Source: Halobacillus karajensis (lineage in GTDB: Bacteria > Bacillota > Bacilli > Bacillales > Halobacillaceae). From it: a stretch of 64,000 nucleotides of DNA. A model generated the notes under the pieces. It did no database searches and was not told where the DNA came from. It saw only the letters and a program-made list of their open reading frames with translations. Every line of letters begins with the position of its first letter. Position 1 is the first letter of the stretch. The position numbers and the translations under genes were made by a program. The DNA lies in contig NZ_FNWW01000001.1 of NCBI RefSeq assembly GCF_900108515.1, positions 62,001-126,000 on the forward strand. The letters run 5' to 3'. Positions 21,134-32,198 of the stretch are shown piece after piece.

Positions 21134-22310
21134 CAAACTCCCCCCCATCCTTTGTCAAATCAATCGTTCTTGAAAGTTCCGCCTTGAAGGCTTTAATATC
21201 TGGAATTTGATCGACATGCTGCAAAAGAACGCACAGACCTTCTCGACGATATCGTTTCGATTCCACAACTCCCTTATTGTATGTGTCATCATCCACGATC
21301 ACTCCGATTCGTTCATCCTTTGTTTCCTGCTCGTTCAATGCCTCCAAAAGACGTTCAAGATGAACCGCGAATCCAGTAGCGGATGCACTTAACTGAAAGG
21401 AAGGAAGCAATGTATCATACCGGCCACCGTTACAAAGCAGAGCTCCAAGATTTGGTGCATATCCTTCAAATAATATACCTGTGTAATAATCCATATGGCT
21501 GATTAAGTTCAAATCAAAATGGATATACCTCTCTACTTCATACTCCTGAAGAAGACGATAAAGCTGTTTCAATTCATTGACCGCCTGCATACACGCCTGA
21601 TTCCGTGCCAGCGATCGACTGCTTTCAAAAATCTCTTCCCCACCTTTTAACGACAACAGTTGTAGAAGTGCATCCTTTTTGTCTTTCTGCACCGGTACTT
21701 CTTTCACAGCCTCCCTGTAGCCGACATAATTTTTTCGGTATAAATTGTTTAAAAGAGTGTCAATCGTTTCTTCGTCATCGCCGAGCAAATCTGTAAAAAA
21801 AGCCTTCACATAACCAATGTGTCCAACTGTAATAACAAAATCATCAAGCCCTGTCTTTTGAAGAGATTCTACAAGGAGGGCAATAACTTCGGCATCCCCA
21901 TAAGAGGAATGATCCCCGATTAATTCCGTTCCTACTTGTTCGAATTGAGCCGGCTTCCCTCCCTCTGTCTGCTGGGCACGAAATACAGGTCCCTCGTAAG
22001 CTAGACGGAGTGGAAACTCAGAATTCTTCAATTGAGAAGCTGCGACCCTGGCTATTGGCGAAGTCATATCTGGTCTTAGCACAAGGGTGTGACCCTGTTG
22101 ATCCAAAAGTTTGAACAACTGTTGATCAAGGGTGGCACTCACTTTTCCAACCGTTTCATGATATTCCATGATTGGCGTATCCATAAACGAATAGCCGTAT
22201 GATGAAATGGCATCCGATAGATTTTTTCGTGCTTTTGATTTTTGTTTATAAAAAAAGGGAAGCGTGTCCCGCATTCCCAGTGGTTTTTCAAACATCAACC
22301 TTTTTACCAA
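21126..22310 (-). CDS. hisZ: ATP phosphoribosyltransferase regulatory subunit
   Basis: A 394-residue paralogue of histidyl-tRNA synthetase without tRNA charging activity. The class-II core is visible: [17 protein letters not shown] near 75, [13 protein letters not shown] near 100 and [15 protein letters not shown] near 277. A TTG start at 22310 follows AAAGGA by 8 bases. An ATG five codons later (22295) is the other possible start, but AAAAGG is only 3 bases from it. First gene of the his operon. Confidence 0.94.
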   Translation of the reverse strand: MVKRLMFEKPLGMRDTLPFFYKQKSKARKNLSDAISSYGYSFMDTPIMEYHETVGKVSATLDQQLFKLLDQQGHTLVLRPDMTSPIARVAASQLKNSEFPLRLAYEGPVFRAQQTEGGKPAQFEQVGTELIGDHSSYGDAEVIALLVESLQKTGLDDFVITVGHIGYVKAFFTDLLGDDEETIDTLLNNLYRKNYVGYREAVKEVPVQKDKKDALLQLLSLKGGEEIFESSRSLARNQACMQAVNELKQLYRLLQEYEVERYIHFDLNLISHMDYYTGILFEGYAPNLGALLCNGGRYDTLLPSFQLSASATGFAVHLERLLEALNEQETKDERIGVIVDDDTYNKGVVESKRYRREGLCVLLQHVDQIPDIKAFKAELSRTIDLTKDGGEFDE

Positions 22311-22348
22311 TGGAATTCATCCTTTCCCAAATCCTTTAACTTGCTAAT

Positions 22349-22377
22349 ATGCTAACATGATAAAGATTGAGCGTCAA
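22349..22377 (-). promoter_or_regulatory. Promoter of the his operon
   Basis: Minus strand: -35 TTGACG (22372-22377), 17-base spacer, -10 TAGCAT (22349-22354). No T-box or leader-peptide structure was found between it and hisZ, only about 35 bases of leader. Confidence 0.55.
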
Positions 22378-22532
22378 TTGAGAATTCTCTTACAGATATC
22401 CTTTTCTTATCATAGCAGAAACCGCTCAACAAATTCGCTCTCTTCCAAAAGCTGCTAAAATAAATAAGAAGATCGGAACTTCCAAATTACTTCTTTTTCA
22501 GTCCCCTAGTGAAAAATCAACCTTCAGAAATG

Positions 22533-22569
22533 AAAAAACCGAGTACACCCCTAAAAGGTATACTCGGTT
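22533..22569 (-). terminator. Terminator of the acyl-CoA dehydrogenase operon
   Basis: Minus strand: stem AACCGAGTA with TACTCGGTT, loop of about 15 bases, then TTTT; 8 bases after the acd stop. Confidence 0.8.
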
Positions 22570-22576
22570 GCTCCAA

Positions 22577-24229
22577 TCACGTGTGTGCTTTATTCACATT
22601 TAACACTTCATCAGCATAGAGAAGAGCGAGCGGATGGGCTTGGGGTTTTTCTTCTCCAAAATGATGATGAATAAACAGTTCAGCAATTTTTTGACTCCTT
22701 CCTCCTTTCTCAACCATTTCCAGCGCAACGACCGCCTCATATAGAAGGGCTGTCTTTTCAGCCAGTCCTTTACTATAGTAAGTCTGCACTTCAGTAGATT
22801 GCTTAAGGACATTCTCCACGTAATCAGCAAAGCTATGAACAGCCTCCTTGACCAGGATATGTTCTTTCGTCCGGCCTATGATTCGTTCAATAACATCCTG
22901 AATAAATAATTCATGGGCTTGGTACTTATTGAAGAGTTTCAAAACTTCGAGACCCAGGATGTTTGCTGTTCCTTCCCAAACGGTCAACACCTGAGCATCA
23001 CGCAATAATCTTGGTGTGACAAAGTCTTCGATATACCCATTCCCCCCATGCATTTCAATTGCCTCATGGGTAAATGTCACCGCCTGCTCAGCTGTTTCCT
23101 TTTTCATGATGGCGATTCGAAGACGGTTAAGAATTTGGTTTCTCGCACTCGTGTTTTCAGGTTCTCGAGCCTCTTTCTCAAAACTATGGACTAAATCGAA
23201 GACAGTTTGAGTCGCTACTTCCTGATTTACGGTCAAGGAGACAAGTGTATCTTTGACCATTGGATATGCAATCAATGAGCTTCCAAAGGCCTTTCTTTTT
23301 TTCGCATAATGGCTAGCTTCCACCAGTGAACGACGCATAATTCCAATAGAAGCAACGACATTACAAACCCGGGAAAGATTTAAGGCTTCCATCATGTAGT
23401 AAAAACCACTATCTGCTTCTCCAACCATATAAGCTTTTGCTCCTACAAATTCCACTTCCGCTGATGGAACTGCACGAACACCCAATTTATCTTTTAGTCT
23501 CCGGATTTGAATGCCGTTCAAAGTTCCATCCTCTTTTCGCCACGGCACCAGGAAAAGACTGAGCCCTTTCGTCCCTGATACGCCACCTTCAGTTCTTGCA
23601 AGGACCATGGCCACACCGCAGGCACCGGCATTGCTGGCAAAATACTTTTCCCCGTGAATACGGTAATGATCTCCTTCCTTGACTGCTTCCACCTCATTCG
23701 CTCCAACATCTGATCCTCCTTGCCGTTCGGTAAGGAATGTCGCACCTTCAAAAAGATCTACCTCGCCTGTCGAAAGCACATGAGGCAGGTAATGGTCTTT
23801 TAGCTCTTTACTTGCATAATGGTCAATTAAATACGCGGTGGCCATCGTTAAGGTGACCGGACAATAAAACCCTGGTTCCGCTTGAGAAAGTAGATATCCT
23901 TGAGCAAAAGAGTACGTATAATCCCCTTTACGTCCAAGTTCGGGTATATTTTTGTGTAAGTACCCCACAATCCCTTCCCCATATGTTTCTTGCACTGTTT
24001 TTTTGTAACCTTCATTCAACCAGACTTCCGAGATATCATTACCCATTTTGTCATACTTGTACAACCTAGGCTGACCTTCTCGATCCGTGTGCACAGCCCG
24101 TTCGTCAATTTCACCAGCACACCTGCTGCCGAACTGTCTCAGTTTTTTATCCGCCCACTCATAGAAGGAGTCATCCCATTTGGTACGTAACAGACTCTTT
24201 AGATTTTCATCGCTTTCATAAAAATTCAT
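22577..24229 (-). CDS. Acyl-CoA dehydrogenase, long AidB-like type
   Basis: A 550-residue FAD enzyme that introduces the alpha-beta double bond in acyl-CoA. The flavin-binding TFLTERQGGSDVGANEVEA near 160 and FASNAGACG near 195, the catalytic-domain EMHGGNGYIEDF near 385 and WEGTANILGLEVLKLFNK near 410 are clear. About 100 extra C-terminal residues place it with AidB-like/long-chain family members. It is 12 bases behind an acyl-CoA synthetase under a MerR regulator, so the pair probably activates and oxidises one acid, perhaps a branched or medium-chain one. Substrate cannot be told from sequence. Confidence 0.88.
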   Translation of the reverse strand: MNFYESDENLKSLLRTKWDDSFYEWADKKLRQFGSRCAGEIDERAVHTDREGQPRLYKYDKMGNDISEVWLNEGYKKTVQETYGEGIVGYLHKNIPELGRKGDYTYSFAQGYLLSQAEPGFYCPVTLTMATAYLIDHYASKELKDHYLPHVLSTGEVDLFEGATFLTERQGGSDVGANEVEAVKEGDHYRIHGEKYFASNAGACGVAMVLARTEGGVSGTKGLSLFLVPWRKEDGTLNGIQIRRLKDKLGVRAVPSAEVEFVGAKAYMVGEADSGFYYMMEALNLSRVCNVVASIGIMRRSLVEASHYAKKRKAFGSSLIAYPMVKDTLVSLTVNQEVATQTVFDLVHSFEKEAREPENTSARNQILNRLRIAIMKKETAEQAVTFTHEAIEMHGGNGYIEDFVTPRLLRDAQVLTVWEGTANILGLEVLKLFNKYQAHELFIQDVIERIIGRTKEHILVKEAVHSFADYVENVLKQSTEVQTYYSKGLAEKTALLYEAVVALEMVEKGGRSQKIAELFIHHHFGEEKPQAHPLALLYADEVLNVNKAHT

Positions 24230-24241
24230 GACACGCCCTCC

Positions 24242-25759
24242 CTACACTTGCTTTGCCTGTTCACGCAAACGATGTTTCAATAGTTTACCTGTGGCATTCC
24301 TGGGCAATTCTACCCTTTCCTCATAGAGCTTTGGAATTTTATAATCGGCCAGGTGTTCTTTTAAGAAATTTGGACACTCTGTTTCCAAGTCGGCCATCTG
24401 CCCGGTTTGAACGATATGCGCTTTGACTGTCTCGCCCCAGTCAGGATGGGGAACTCCAACCACTGCCACATCCTCAATGTGGGGATGCTTCAGTAAAATG
24501 GTTTCAACTTCGCGAGGGTAGATATTTACACCCCCAGAGATAATCAGATCTTTTTTCCGATCGATGACCCATAGAAATCCATCTTCATCTAACTTCCCCA
24601 TGTCTCCCGTAAGAAGCCACCCATCTCTCAACACAGCGGATGTCTTTTGACCATCTTTGTGATACCCCTTCATAATCCCTTCTCCTTTGAGGGCTATTTC
24701 GCCAACTTCTCCTTCTTCTACTTCTTGTCCATCCTCATTCACAATCCGGAACTCACAATGAAGGGCGGCCCTCTTTCCTACACTTCCAGCCTTCTCCTCA
24801 TGGTCCTGGGGAAGCAATAAAGTACCACTAGGTCCAGCTTCTGTGAGACCGTACAAGCAGCAAAGGCTGTCTGTCCCCAGTTGTTCTCTCACAAACTGGA
24901 CTTCATTTTTGGAAAGGGGGGCCCCGCCATAAGTCCAGTATTTCATCCAACTTAAATCTGTTTCCTTTACTTTTGGATGTTTAGCTGTCAACAAGTAGGC
25001 AACAGGAGCACCAAAGAAGTGTGTAGCTCTTTCAGTCGAAGCAAGGTGCAGTAATAAATCAGGAGTGAAAGTGGGAGCAATGATGTGGGTGGCACCGACG
25101 AACGTACCGCCTGCTAAAAATAAATGGAGGGGTGCGGAATGACTAAAAGGCATCATATGGAGCATACGGCTCGATGGCTTCATTTCTAATTCAACGGCCA
25201 TCATCGAAGAGACCGTCCATATATTCTTATGGGTAAAAACTACTCCCTTAGGCTGCCCGGTTGTCCCGGATGTATATAATATGGATGCTTCTTCATCTTC
25301 ATGGGCTTCATTAACTATTTCTATCGGATCTTCTTTATCAAGGAGTTCCGAAAAGGAATGCCACACCCCTTCCGCTGATCCTGTCTTGATAAAGACTCCG
25401 ACTTTTTCATCTGCAAGCCCTCTTACTTGATCAATGAGTCCCTCATCTGTAAGTAGAGCAACGGCATCACTATGGTCATAAATATACGAAACCTCACTCC
25501 TCACAAGACGTGCATTAACTGGCACCACGACCGCCCCTAAACGATGAATGGCAAAATAGCTAACCACAAACTCCTTGGTATTCGGCATATGAATCATTAC
25601 TTTATCTCCGGCTTGAATACCCAATCGTGTCAAAGCTCTCGCCAATTGATTAACCTGGTCGTTCCATTCTGCATAGGTCAAACATTCTTTTGGAGTAACG
25701 ATCCCTTCCTTTTTCGGGTATTTGCGAGATTGATAGGCCAACAATTCAGAAAGATTCAT
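24242..25759 (-). CDS. AMP-dependent acyl-CoA synthetase
   Basis: A 505-residue ANL-superfamily ligase that activates a carboxylic acid to acyl-CoA through an acyl-AMP. Motifs are SILYTSGTTGQPKGV near 167 (P-loop), CLYGLTEAGPSGT near 295, LTGDMGKLDEDGFLWVIDR near 390, KDLIISGGVNIYPREVE near 410, and the C-terminal catalytic lysine in PRNATGKLLKHRL. Its start overlaps the merR stop by 4 bases, and acd follows by 12 bases. It is probably specific to the same substrate as the dehydrogenase. Confidence 0.9.
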   Translation of the reverse strand: MNLSELLAYQSRKYPKKEGIVTPKECLTYAEWNDQVNQLARALTRLGIQAGDKVMIHMPNTKEFVVSYFAIHRLGAVVVPVNARLVRSEVSYIYDHSDAVALLTDEGLIDQVRGLADEKVGVFIKTGSAEGVWHSFSELLDKEDPIEIVNEAHEDEEASILYTSGTTGQPKGVVFTHKNIWTVSSMMAVELEMKPSSRMLHMMPFSHSAPLHLFLAGGTFVGATHIIAPTFTPDLLLHLASTERATHFFGAPVAYLLTAKHPKVKETDLSWMKYWTYGGAPLSKNEVQFVREQLGTDSLCCLYGLTEAGPSGTLLLPQDHEEKAGSVGKRAALHCEFRIVNEDGQEVEEGEVGEIALKGEGIMKGYHKDGQKTSAVLRDGWLLTGDMGKLDEDGFLWVIDRKKDLIISGGVNIYPREVETILLKHPHIEDVAVVGVPHPDWGETVKAHIVQTGQMADLETECPNFLKEHLADYKIPKLYEERVELPRNATGKLLKHRLREQAKQV

Positions 25760-26148
25760 ACAGGATCTCCTCTCCGTTCTCTTAGTTCTTCTTCAAATTT
25801 CACCAGCCACTGCCTCATCTCTGCTCTCAACTCCTGCAGTTCATGAATCCGATCGTCCACCTCCCGCAACTTCTCATGTCCATAATCCAACGTGCGTTCG
25901 AGCTGCCTAACTCCAGAAGGATCCTGATCGAACAGGTGAATCATCTCTTTGATTTCATCCAACTGAAAACCATACTTCTTCCCACGAAAAACAAGCCCGA
26001 GACGTGTCACATCCTTCGGAGAAAAAGATCGATGTCCCCCTGAATTTCGAGAAGGCTTGATAAGCCCGCGTTCTTCGTAGTAACGAATGGTTCTCTGGGT
26101 TACTTCGAACTTTTCAGCTACTTTTTGTATGGATAGCCGTTCCGTCAT
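25756..26148 (-). CDS. MerR-family regulator of the acyl-CoA operon (LiuR-like)
   Basis: A 130-residue regulator with the MerR winged helix at residues 1-70 (SIQKVAEKFEVTQRTIRYYE, then RGLIKPSRNSGGHR) and a C-terminal coiled coil (about 75-125). No cysteine cluster typical of metal sensors is seen, so the signal is probably organic. The ATG at 26148 is 6 bases after GAGGGG; an upstream TTG would place the ribosome site inside the gene. It is first in the operon and its own promoter carries a MerR-style operator. Similarity of that operator to LiuR sites, known for branched-chain amino-acid breakdown, is inference. Confidence 0.85.
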   Translation of the reverse strand: MTERLSIQKVAEKFEVTQRTIRYYEERGLIKPSRNSGGHRSFSPKDVTRLGLVFRGKKYGFQLDEIKEMIHLFDQDPSGVRQLERTLDYGHEKLREVDDRIHELQELRAEMRQWLVKFEEELRERRGDPV

Positions 26149-26186
26149 TCGATCCCCTCGCAATGAATGAAAATTCTAACAATTAA

Positions 26187-26217
26187 ACTATACCATTTAC
26201 GTGAACGTAAAGTTCAA
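26187..26217 (-). promoter_or_regulatory. MerR-type promoter with 19-base spacer and palindromic operator
   Basis: Minus strand: -35 TTGAAC (26212-26217), 19-base spacer, -10 TATAGT (26187-26192). The spacer holds a perfect 16-base inverted repeat TTTACGTTCACGTAAA (two bases apart) at 26196-26211. A long spacer with a central palindrome is the hallmark of MerR-controlled promoters. Confidence 0.8.
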
Positions 26218-26321
26218 CTATAAAAATATGGAAATTATAGAAGAACAACACCCAAGGCGCCTTATGCGTAAGTGGGGTGGCTGGCTCTTACCACCAAAGG
26301 TTAATACACACTCTCTTAGAC

Positions 26322-26350
26322 GAAAAAACACCTTCACTATTGTGAAAGTG
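26322..26350 (-). terminator. Terminator of the hypothetical membrane-protein gene
   Basis: Minus strand: stem CACTTTCAC with GTGAAGGTG around AATA, followed by six T residues, 30 bases after the gene's stop codon. Confidence 0.75.
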
Positions 26351-26379
26351 CTGCATACATGTCGGTTTCATATAAGAAT

Positions 26380-27201
26380 CTATCTCGCTCTGGAGTGTAA
26401 TAAAAAGAGGAAGGCGACAAGAGAGGAAGGGATATTTTCACGAACCTTCCATTCCACTAAGTATCCAGGCATACGTTCAAAAAGATCAGCAGCTTCACGG
26501 GGAATCACTCCTCTTTTAATAACTGCCCAAACCTTTCCTTCCTGATCCTTAATGGTGAAATGACCAATGTATTCGTCCCCCTTGGCACTCCACCGGCATC
26601 CACCCGATTCAACATAACTCGTTATTCGCTGTTTTGTCGCCTTTTCTTTCGATTCTTTTGTGTAAGCCACATATTGCCCATTTGAATTTTGAACATAACC
26701 TCTCCACTTAAAGCCGCCTTTCTTTTCCACCCGGTATAATGGTTCATGACCTTCGTTGGTATAGGTGAAGACAGCAGGCCTTAATTGATCATAAGAGAAT
26801 AAACCAGCTAACTTGTAAAAAGGTTTTTGTTTGGCTTCTACATCTTCTGCAATTTCACCGTAAGATGTCCCATCCATAGCAAACAATCCGGACTGAAAGG
26901 ATTGGATGGTTGTTCGACCCATATACATTCGAGCAGGTACTTTCTTGATCGTTGATAAGGTATGATCGGAATAAAAGTTCCCCTCTACCTTTTTAGATTT
27001 TTGTAAATCGTTATATCCGGCTTTCAATAATGCTATCCCTGTAATCGAAAAAATAAAACTATATACTAGTGCAATTAAAAAACTGCCGGATCTATAAAAT
27101 ATCAGACCCACAATAAAAATGAATGAAGTCATTGAAAAAAATGCGCCCGCCATTAATTGACGTCTTGCATCCTCGTAGATCATTTGTTGAACCATTGTCA
27201 T
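26380..27201 (-). CDS. Hypothetical protein with two N-terminal membrane segments
   Basis: Not recognised. The 273-residue protein has two hydrophobic segments (about residues 19-35 and 40-62), so a short hairpin anchor, followed by about 200 soluble residues. The soluble part has repeated short strands with aromatic residues (RTTIQSFQSGLFAMDG, YKLAGLFSYDQ, GHFTIKDQEGKVWAVIKRG), which recalls the tubby/LURP-one-like beta-barrel seen in some Bacillus membrane proteins; that is only a suggestion. AAAAGGAGGAG precedes the ATG. It is a single-gene unit with its own terminator between the acyl-CoA operon and glpD. Confidence 0.6.
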   Translation of the reverse strand: MTMVQQMIYEDARRQLMAGAFFSMTSFIFIVGLIFYRSGSFLIALVYSFIFSITGIALLKAGYNDLQKSKKVEGNFYSDHTLSTIKKVPARMYMGRTTIQSFQSGLFAMDGTSYGEIAEDVEAKQKPFYKLAGLFSYDQLRPAVFTYTNEGHEPLYRVEKKGGFKWRGYVQNSNGQYVAYTKESKEKATKQRITSYVESGGCRWSAKGDEYIGHFTIKDQEGKVWAVIKRGVIPREAADLFERMPGYLVEWKVRENIPSSLVAFLFLLHSRAR

Positions 27202-27250
27202 CGTACTCCTCCTTTTCTATCCTTTACGAATTAAGGAAGAAAAAAGTTCC

Positions 27251-27284
27251 AAAAAAAAGACTCCCCACAGTTCGGGGAGTCTTT
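27251..27284 (-). terminator. Terminator of glpD
   Basis: Minus strand: perfect 11-bp stem AAAGACTCCCC with GGGGAGTCTTT, then further T residues; 6 bases after the glpD stop. Confidence 0.88.
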
Positions 27285-27289
27285 CCTCT

Positions 27290-28957
27290 TTAAACATATT
27301 CAATCGGAGTAACCGCTTCTTCTAATAATTGATTAAGCTGCTCTGTGTATTCTTGCTTTTGCTGTTCATTATAGTTAAGAGTTTTAGCCATGTATTCAAT
27401 CACCGCTGTTTTATGCTCCCTTACCCATTGAATGTTAAAGAAGAGAGCGGCTGTTCTGCGTACGAAAAAGTCCACAGGTTTATACGTCATTTCCTCTTCA
27501 AGAGCATAAGTGAGTTGGGCGAATACAACAGGGTCAATCCCTTCTTCACCTGCTTCTTCTTTACGGTCTTTATAATGGTTAAAGACTGTATCGACATTAG
27601 AGCCATAAAGCTGGATCAACTTGTCCGCTTCTTCTTCGCTGAGTCCCAGGGATTCTCCAATTTGAAGACGTTCTTCCTTGAATTTCTTGAAGCCTTTGGA
27701 ACCACCAACATCACCGCCGGAAATCGGCATCTTCTTCGTCTCGGAATCAGAATAGCGTATACCGAACTCTTCCATCAACTGATCACGGACAAGGTTGACA
27801 GCTGTCTGGGCCATTTTTCGGTAACCAGTAAGCTTCCCTCCAGCCATGGAAATGAGGCCAGAGTCAGAGACAAAGATTTCATCTTTACGGGAGATCTCAG
27901 AAGGATCTTTTCCTTCTTCATGAATCAATGGACGCAAGCCTGCCCAACTGGATTCCACATCATCTGGTGTGACATCCACAGATGGGAACATCGTCTTCAT
28001 TGCATCAAGAATGTAATCACGATCTTCTTTTGTCATTGTTGGATGAGCAATTTCCTGATCATAGGTCGTATCTGTCGTCCCCACATAGGTTTTTCCACCT
28101 CTAGGAATAGCGAAAATCATCCGGCCGTCCGGGCTGTCAAAATAAATCGCCTGTTTTAATGGGAAGACGGATTGATCAAAGACAAGGTGAACACCTTTCG
28201 TCAAATGCAAAGTCTTTCCTTTTTTTGAGCCATCAATTTCACGAAGCTCATCTACCCATGGTCCGCCTGCATTGATAATTTTTTTCGCTTTAACATGATA
28301 TTGCTCACCCGTAATTGTGTCTTCAACTTTTGCCCCAACGATCGATCCGTTCTCATCATAGATGAAGTCTACAACTTTGGCATAGTTGGCTGAACAAGCG
28401 CCATACTCCACCGCTTTTTTCATAACTTCCAATGTTAAACGGGCATCATCTGTCTTGTATTCCACATAATATCCAGCACCTTTTAGTCCCTCTTTTTTAA
28501 TAAGAGGCTCGCGCTTCAGGGCTTCCTCCGCACTCATCATCGTTCTGCGCTCGGACTTTTTCACCCCTGCAAGATAATCATAGACCCGAAGGCCAATATT
28601 TGTGGAGAATGGGCCAAAGTTTCCACCTTCATGGAATGGAAGCAACATCCATTCTGGCGTCGTAACGTGTGGACCATTCTCATAAACAATCTCACGCTCT
28701 TTCCCAACTTCTGCGACCATTTTAACTTCAAATTGTTTCAAATATCTTAAGCCACCATGCACAAGCTTTGTAGATCGACTGGATGTTCCTGTAGCGTAGT
28801 CCTGCATTTCAACAACCGCTGTTTTCATACCACGGCTTGCAGCATCTAGAGCGATTCCTGAGCCGGTAATCCCCCCGCCAATGACAAGGACATCCCATTC
28901 TTCCTGAGCTAAGCGGTTAAACTGGTTTTCTCTTTCATAACTAGAAAATGATAGCAT
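27290..28957 (-). CDS. glpD: Aerobic glycerol-3-phosphate dehydrogenase
   Basis: A 555-residue membrane-associated FAD enzyme that oxidises glycerol-3-phosphate to dihydroxyacetone phosphate and passes electrons to menaquinone. Signatures are DVLVIGGGITGSGIALDAA near 25, GTSSRSTKLVHGGLRYLKQFE near 58, VNAGGPWVDELRE as ...INAGGPWVDELRE near 230 and SMAGGKLTGYRKMAQ near 370. It has its own promoter and a leader terminator separate from glpFK. Control by GlpP antitermination and CcpA is suggested by the leader features. Confidence 0.96.
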   Translation of the reverse strand: MLSFSSYERENQFNRLAQEEWDVLVIGGGITGSGIALDAASRGMKTAVVEMQDYATGTSSRSTKLVHGGLRYLKQFEVKMVAEVGKEREIVYENGPHVTTPEWMLLPFHEGGNFGPFSTNIGLRVYDYLAGVKKSERRTMMSAEEALKREPLIKKEGLKGAGYYVEYKTDDARLTLEVMKKAVEYGACSANYAKVVDFIYDENGSIVGAKVEDTITGEQYHVKAKKIINAGGPWVDELREIDGSKKGKTLHLTKGVHLVFDQSVFPLKQAIYFDSPDGRMIFAIPRGGKTYVGTTDTTYDQEIAHPTMTKEDRDYILDAMKTMFPSVDVTPDDVESSWAGLRPLIHEEGKDPSEISRKDEIFVSDSGLISMAGGKLTGYRKMAQTAVNLVRDQLMEEFGIRYSDSETKKMPISGGDVGGSKGFKKFKEERLQIGESLGLSEEEADKLIQLYGSNVDTVFNHYKDRKEEAGEEGIDPVVFAQLTYALEEEMTYKPVDFFVRRTAALFFNIQWVREHKTAVIEYMAKTLNYNEQQKQEYTEQLNQLLEEAVTPIEYV

Positions 28958-29093
28958 ACGATCTCTCCTTCTTCCGTTGTCTTCATATTTATGGTCTGAT
29001 ACGGGTATTCCCTTTTTGAGCGAAGATTATGTGTAAGATTACCCAGACACGGTTGAATCTTTTCATTTGTACCCTCGACTGCATTTGTGAAAT

Positions 29094-29148
29094 AAAAAAA
29101 GAGACCACGAAAACCCTTATGCAGATTGCATAAAGCTCCGTGGTCTCT
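29094..29148 (-). promoter_or_regulatory. glpD leader terminator, likely GlpP antitermination target
   Basis: Minus strand: outer stem GAGACCACG with CGTGGTCTC, inner stem TTATGCA with TGCATAA, then eight T residues. It lies between the glpD promoter and the gene. In B. subtilis the glpD leader holds an inverted repeat at which GlpP prevents termination in the presence of glycerol-3-phosphate. Confidence 0.75.
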
Positions 29149-29155
29149 CCGTATC

Positions 29156-29212
29156 TCCGACCGTTTCCATTAACTTGTGCTTCTATTATATCAGAGAGGG
29201 AGATGTTTTCAA
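29156..29212 (-). promoter_or_regulatory. glpD promoter with candidate CcpA (cre) site
   Basis: Minus strand: -35 TTGAAA (29207-29212), 16-base spacer, perfect -10 TATAAT (29185-29190). Just past the start point ATGGAAACGGTCGGA (29156-29170) matches the cre consensus WTGNAANCGNWNNCW except at one base. A cre there would act as a roadblock. Promoter confident; cre tentative. Confidence 0.65.
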
Positions 29213-29216
29213 AGGA

Positions 29217-31528
<2,312 letters not shown>

Positions 31529-31564
31529 GATTTACCCTCCTTTCTGTGTACCACAATAGGCGTA

Positions 31565-31607
31565 CAAAAAACCACACAATTATTAGTCTCCCCTAATCAT
31601 TGTGTGG
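31565..31607 (-). promoter_or_regulatory. glpF leader terminator, likely GlpP antitermination target
   Basis: Minus strand: outer 9-bp stem CCACACAAT with ATTGTGTGG, inner ATTAG/CTAAT, then six T residues. It begins about 30 bases after the glpP stop and ends 37 bases before glpF. No clear promoter fits between glpP and this hairpin, so transcription must enter from within or upstream of glpP. Confidence 0.7.
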
Positions 31608-31637
31608 ATTCGTCAGTCTCATTCACGAAAGGTGATG

Positions 31638-32198
31638 TTATGTATTCTTGTTGGTAAAACGCCATAAATCAGAACGCGAAGTAGAGACTGCAGAAGCCCC
31701 CGATGCCAAGGCCTGTTCAACTTCATCATAATTACGGATCAACCCACCGGCTATAACAGGAACTCCTATACGTTCCCTGATTTCTTTTATCATTCCCGGT
31801 AAAATCCCTGGTAAAACTTCTACGAAATCAGGGGCTGTTTTTTGGATGATTTTCACATTATGCTCAATGGCCTGGCTGTCTATTAAAAATAGTCGCTGCA
31901 CAGAAAGAATGTGGTACTTTTTCGCTTGCTGAATGACATGAGCTCTAGTTGATATGACGCCGTCAGGCTTAACTTCCTGACCAATGTACTCCATTCCATA
32001 ATCATCAGCCTTTAACCCTTGGATTAAATCGACATGGACGAAAACTTTCTTACCGGCTTTCTGTCCGACTCTTACCAGCTTTCTTAAGAGCCCGAGACGA
32101 CTTTCCAAAAGAATAATATAATCCGTGTTACTTTGTAAAAGGGCTTCAAATTCCTTAATCTTTTTTACTGCAGGTAGAACGGACTGTGTAAGAGTCAT
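31638..32198 (-). CDS. glpP: Glycerol-3-phosphate-responsive antiterminator
   Basis: A 186-residue TIM-barrel-like RNA-binding protein. Recognisable parts are YIILLESRLGLLRKLV, KVFVHVDLIQGLKADDYGMEYI, KPDGVISTRAHVIQ, DFVEVLPGILPGMI and VPVIAGGLIRNYDEVEQAL. With glycerol-3-phosphate it stabilises the glpD leader and allows read-through. It overlaps yvoF by 4 bases, so it belongs to the hprK operon here, yet lies directly before its targets glpF and glpK. Confidence 0.94.
   Translation of the reverse strand: MTLTQSVLPAVKKIKEFEALLQSNTDYIILLESRLGLLRKLVRVGQKAGKKVFVHVDLIQGLKADDYGMEYIGQEVKPDGVISTRAHVIQQAKKYHILSVQRLFLIDSQAIEHNVKIIQKTAPDFVEVLPGILPGMIKEIRERIGVPVIAGGLIRNYDEVEQALASGASAVSTSRSDLWRFTNKNT

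Noticed and set aside
27329-28159. 276-codon plus-strand frame opposite glpD
   Set aside because: Shadow of glpD; composition is Phe/Leu/Ile/His-rich and no start signal is present.
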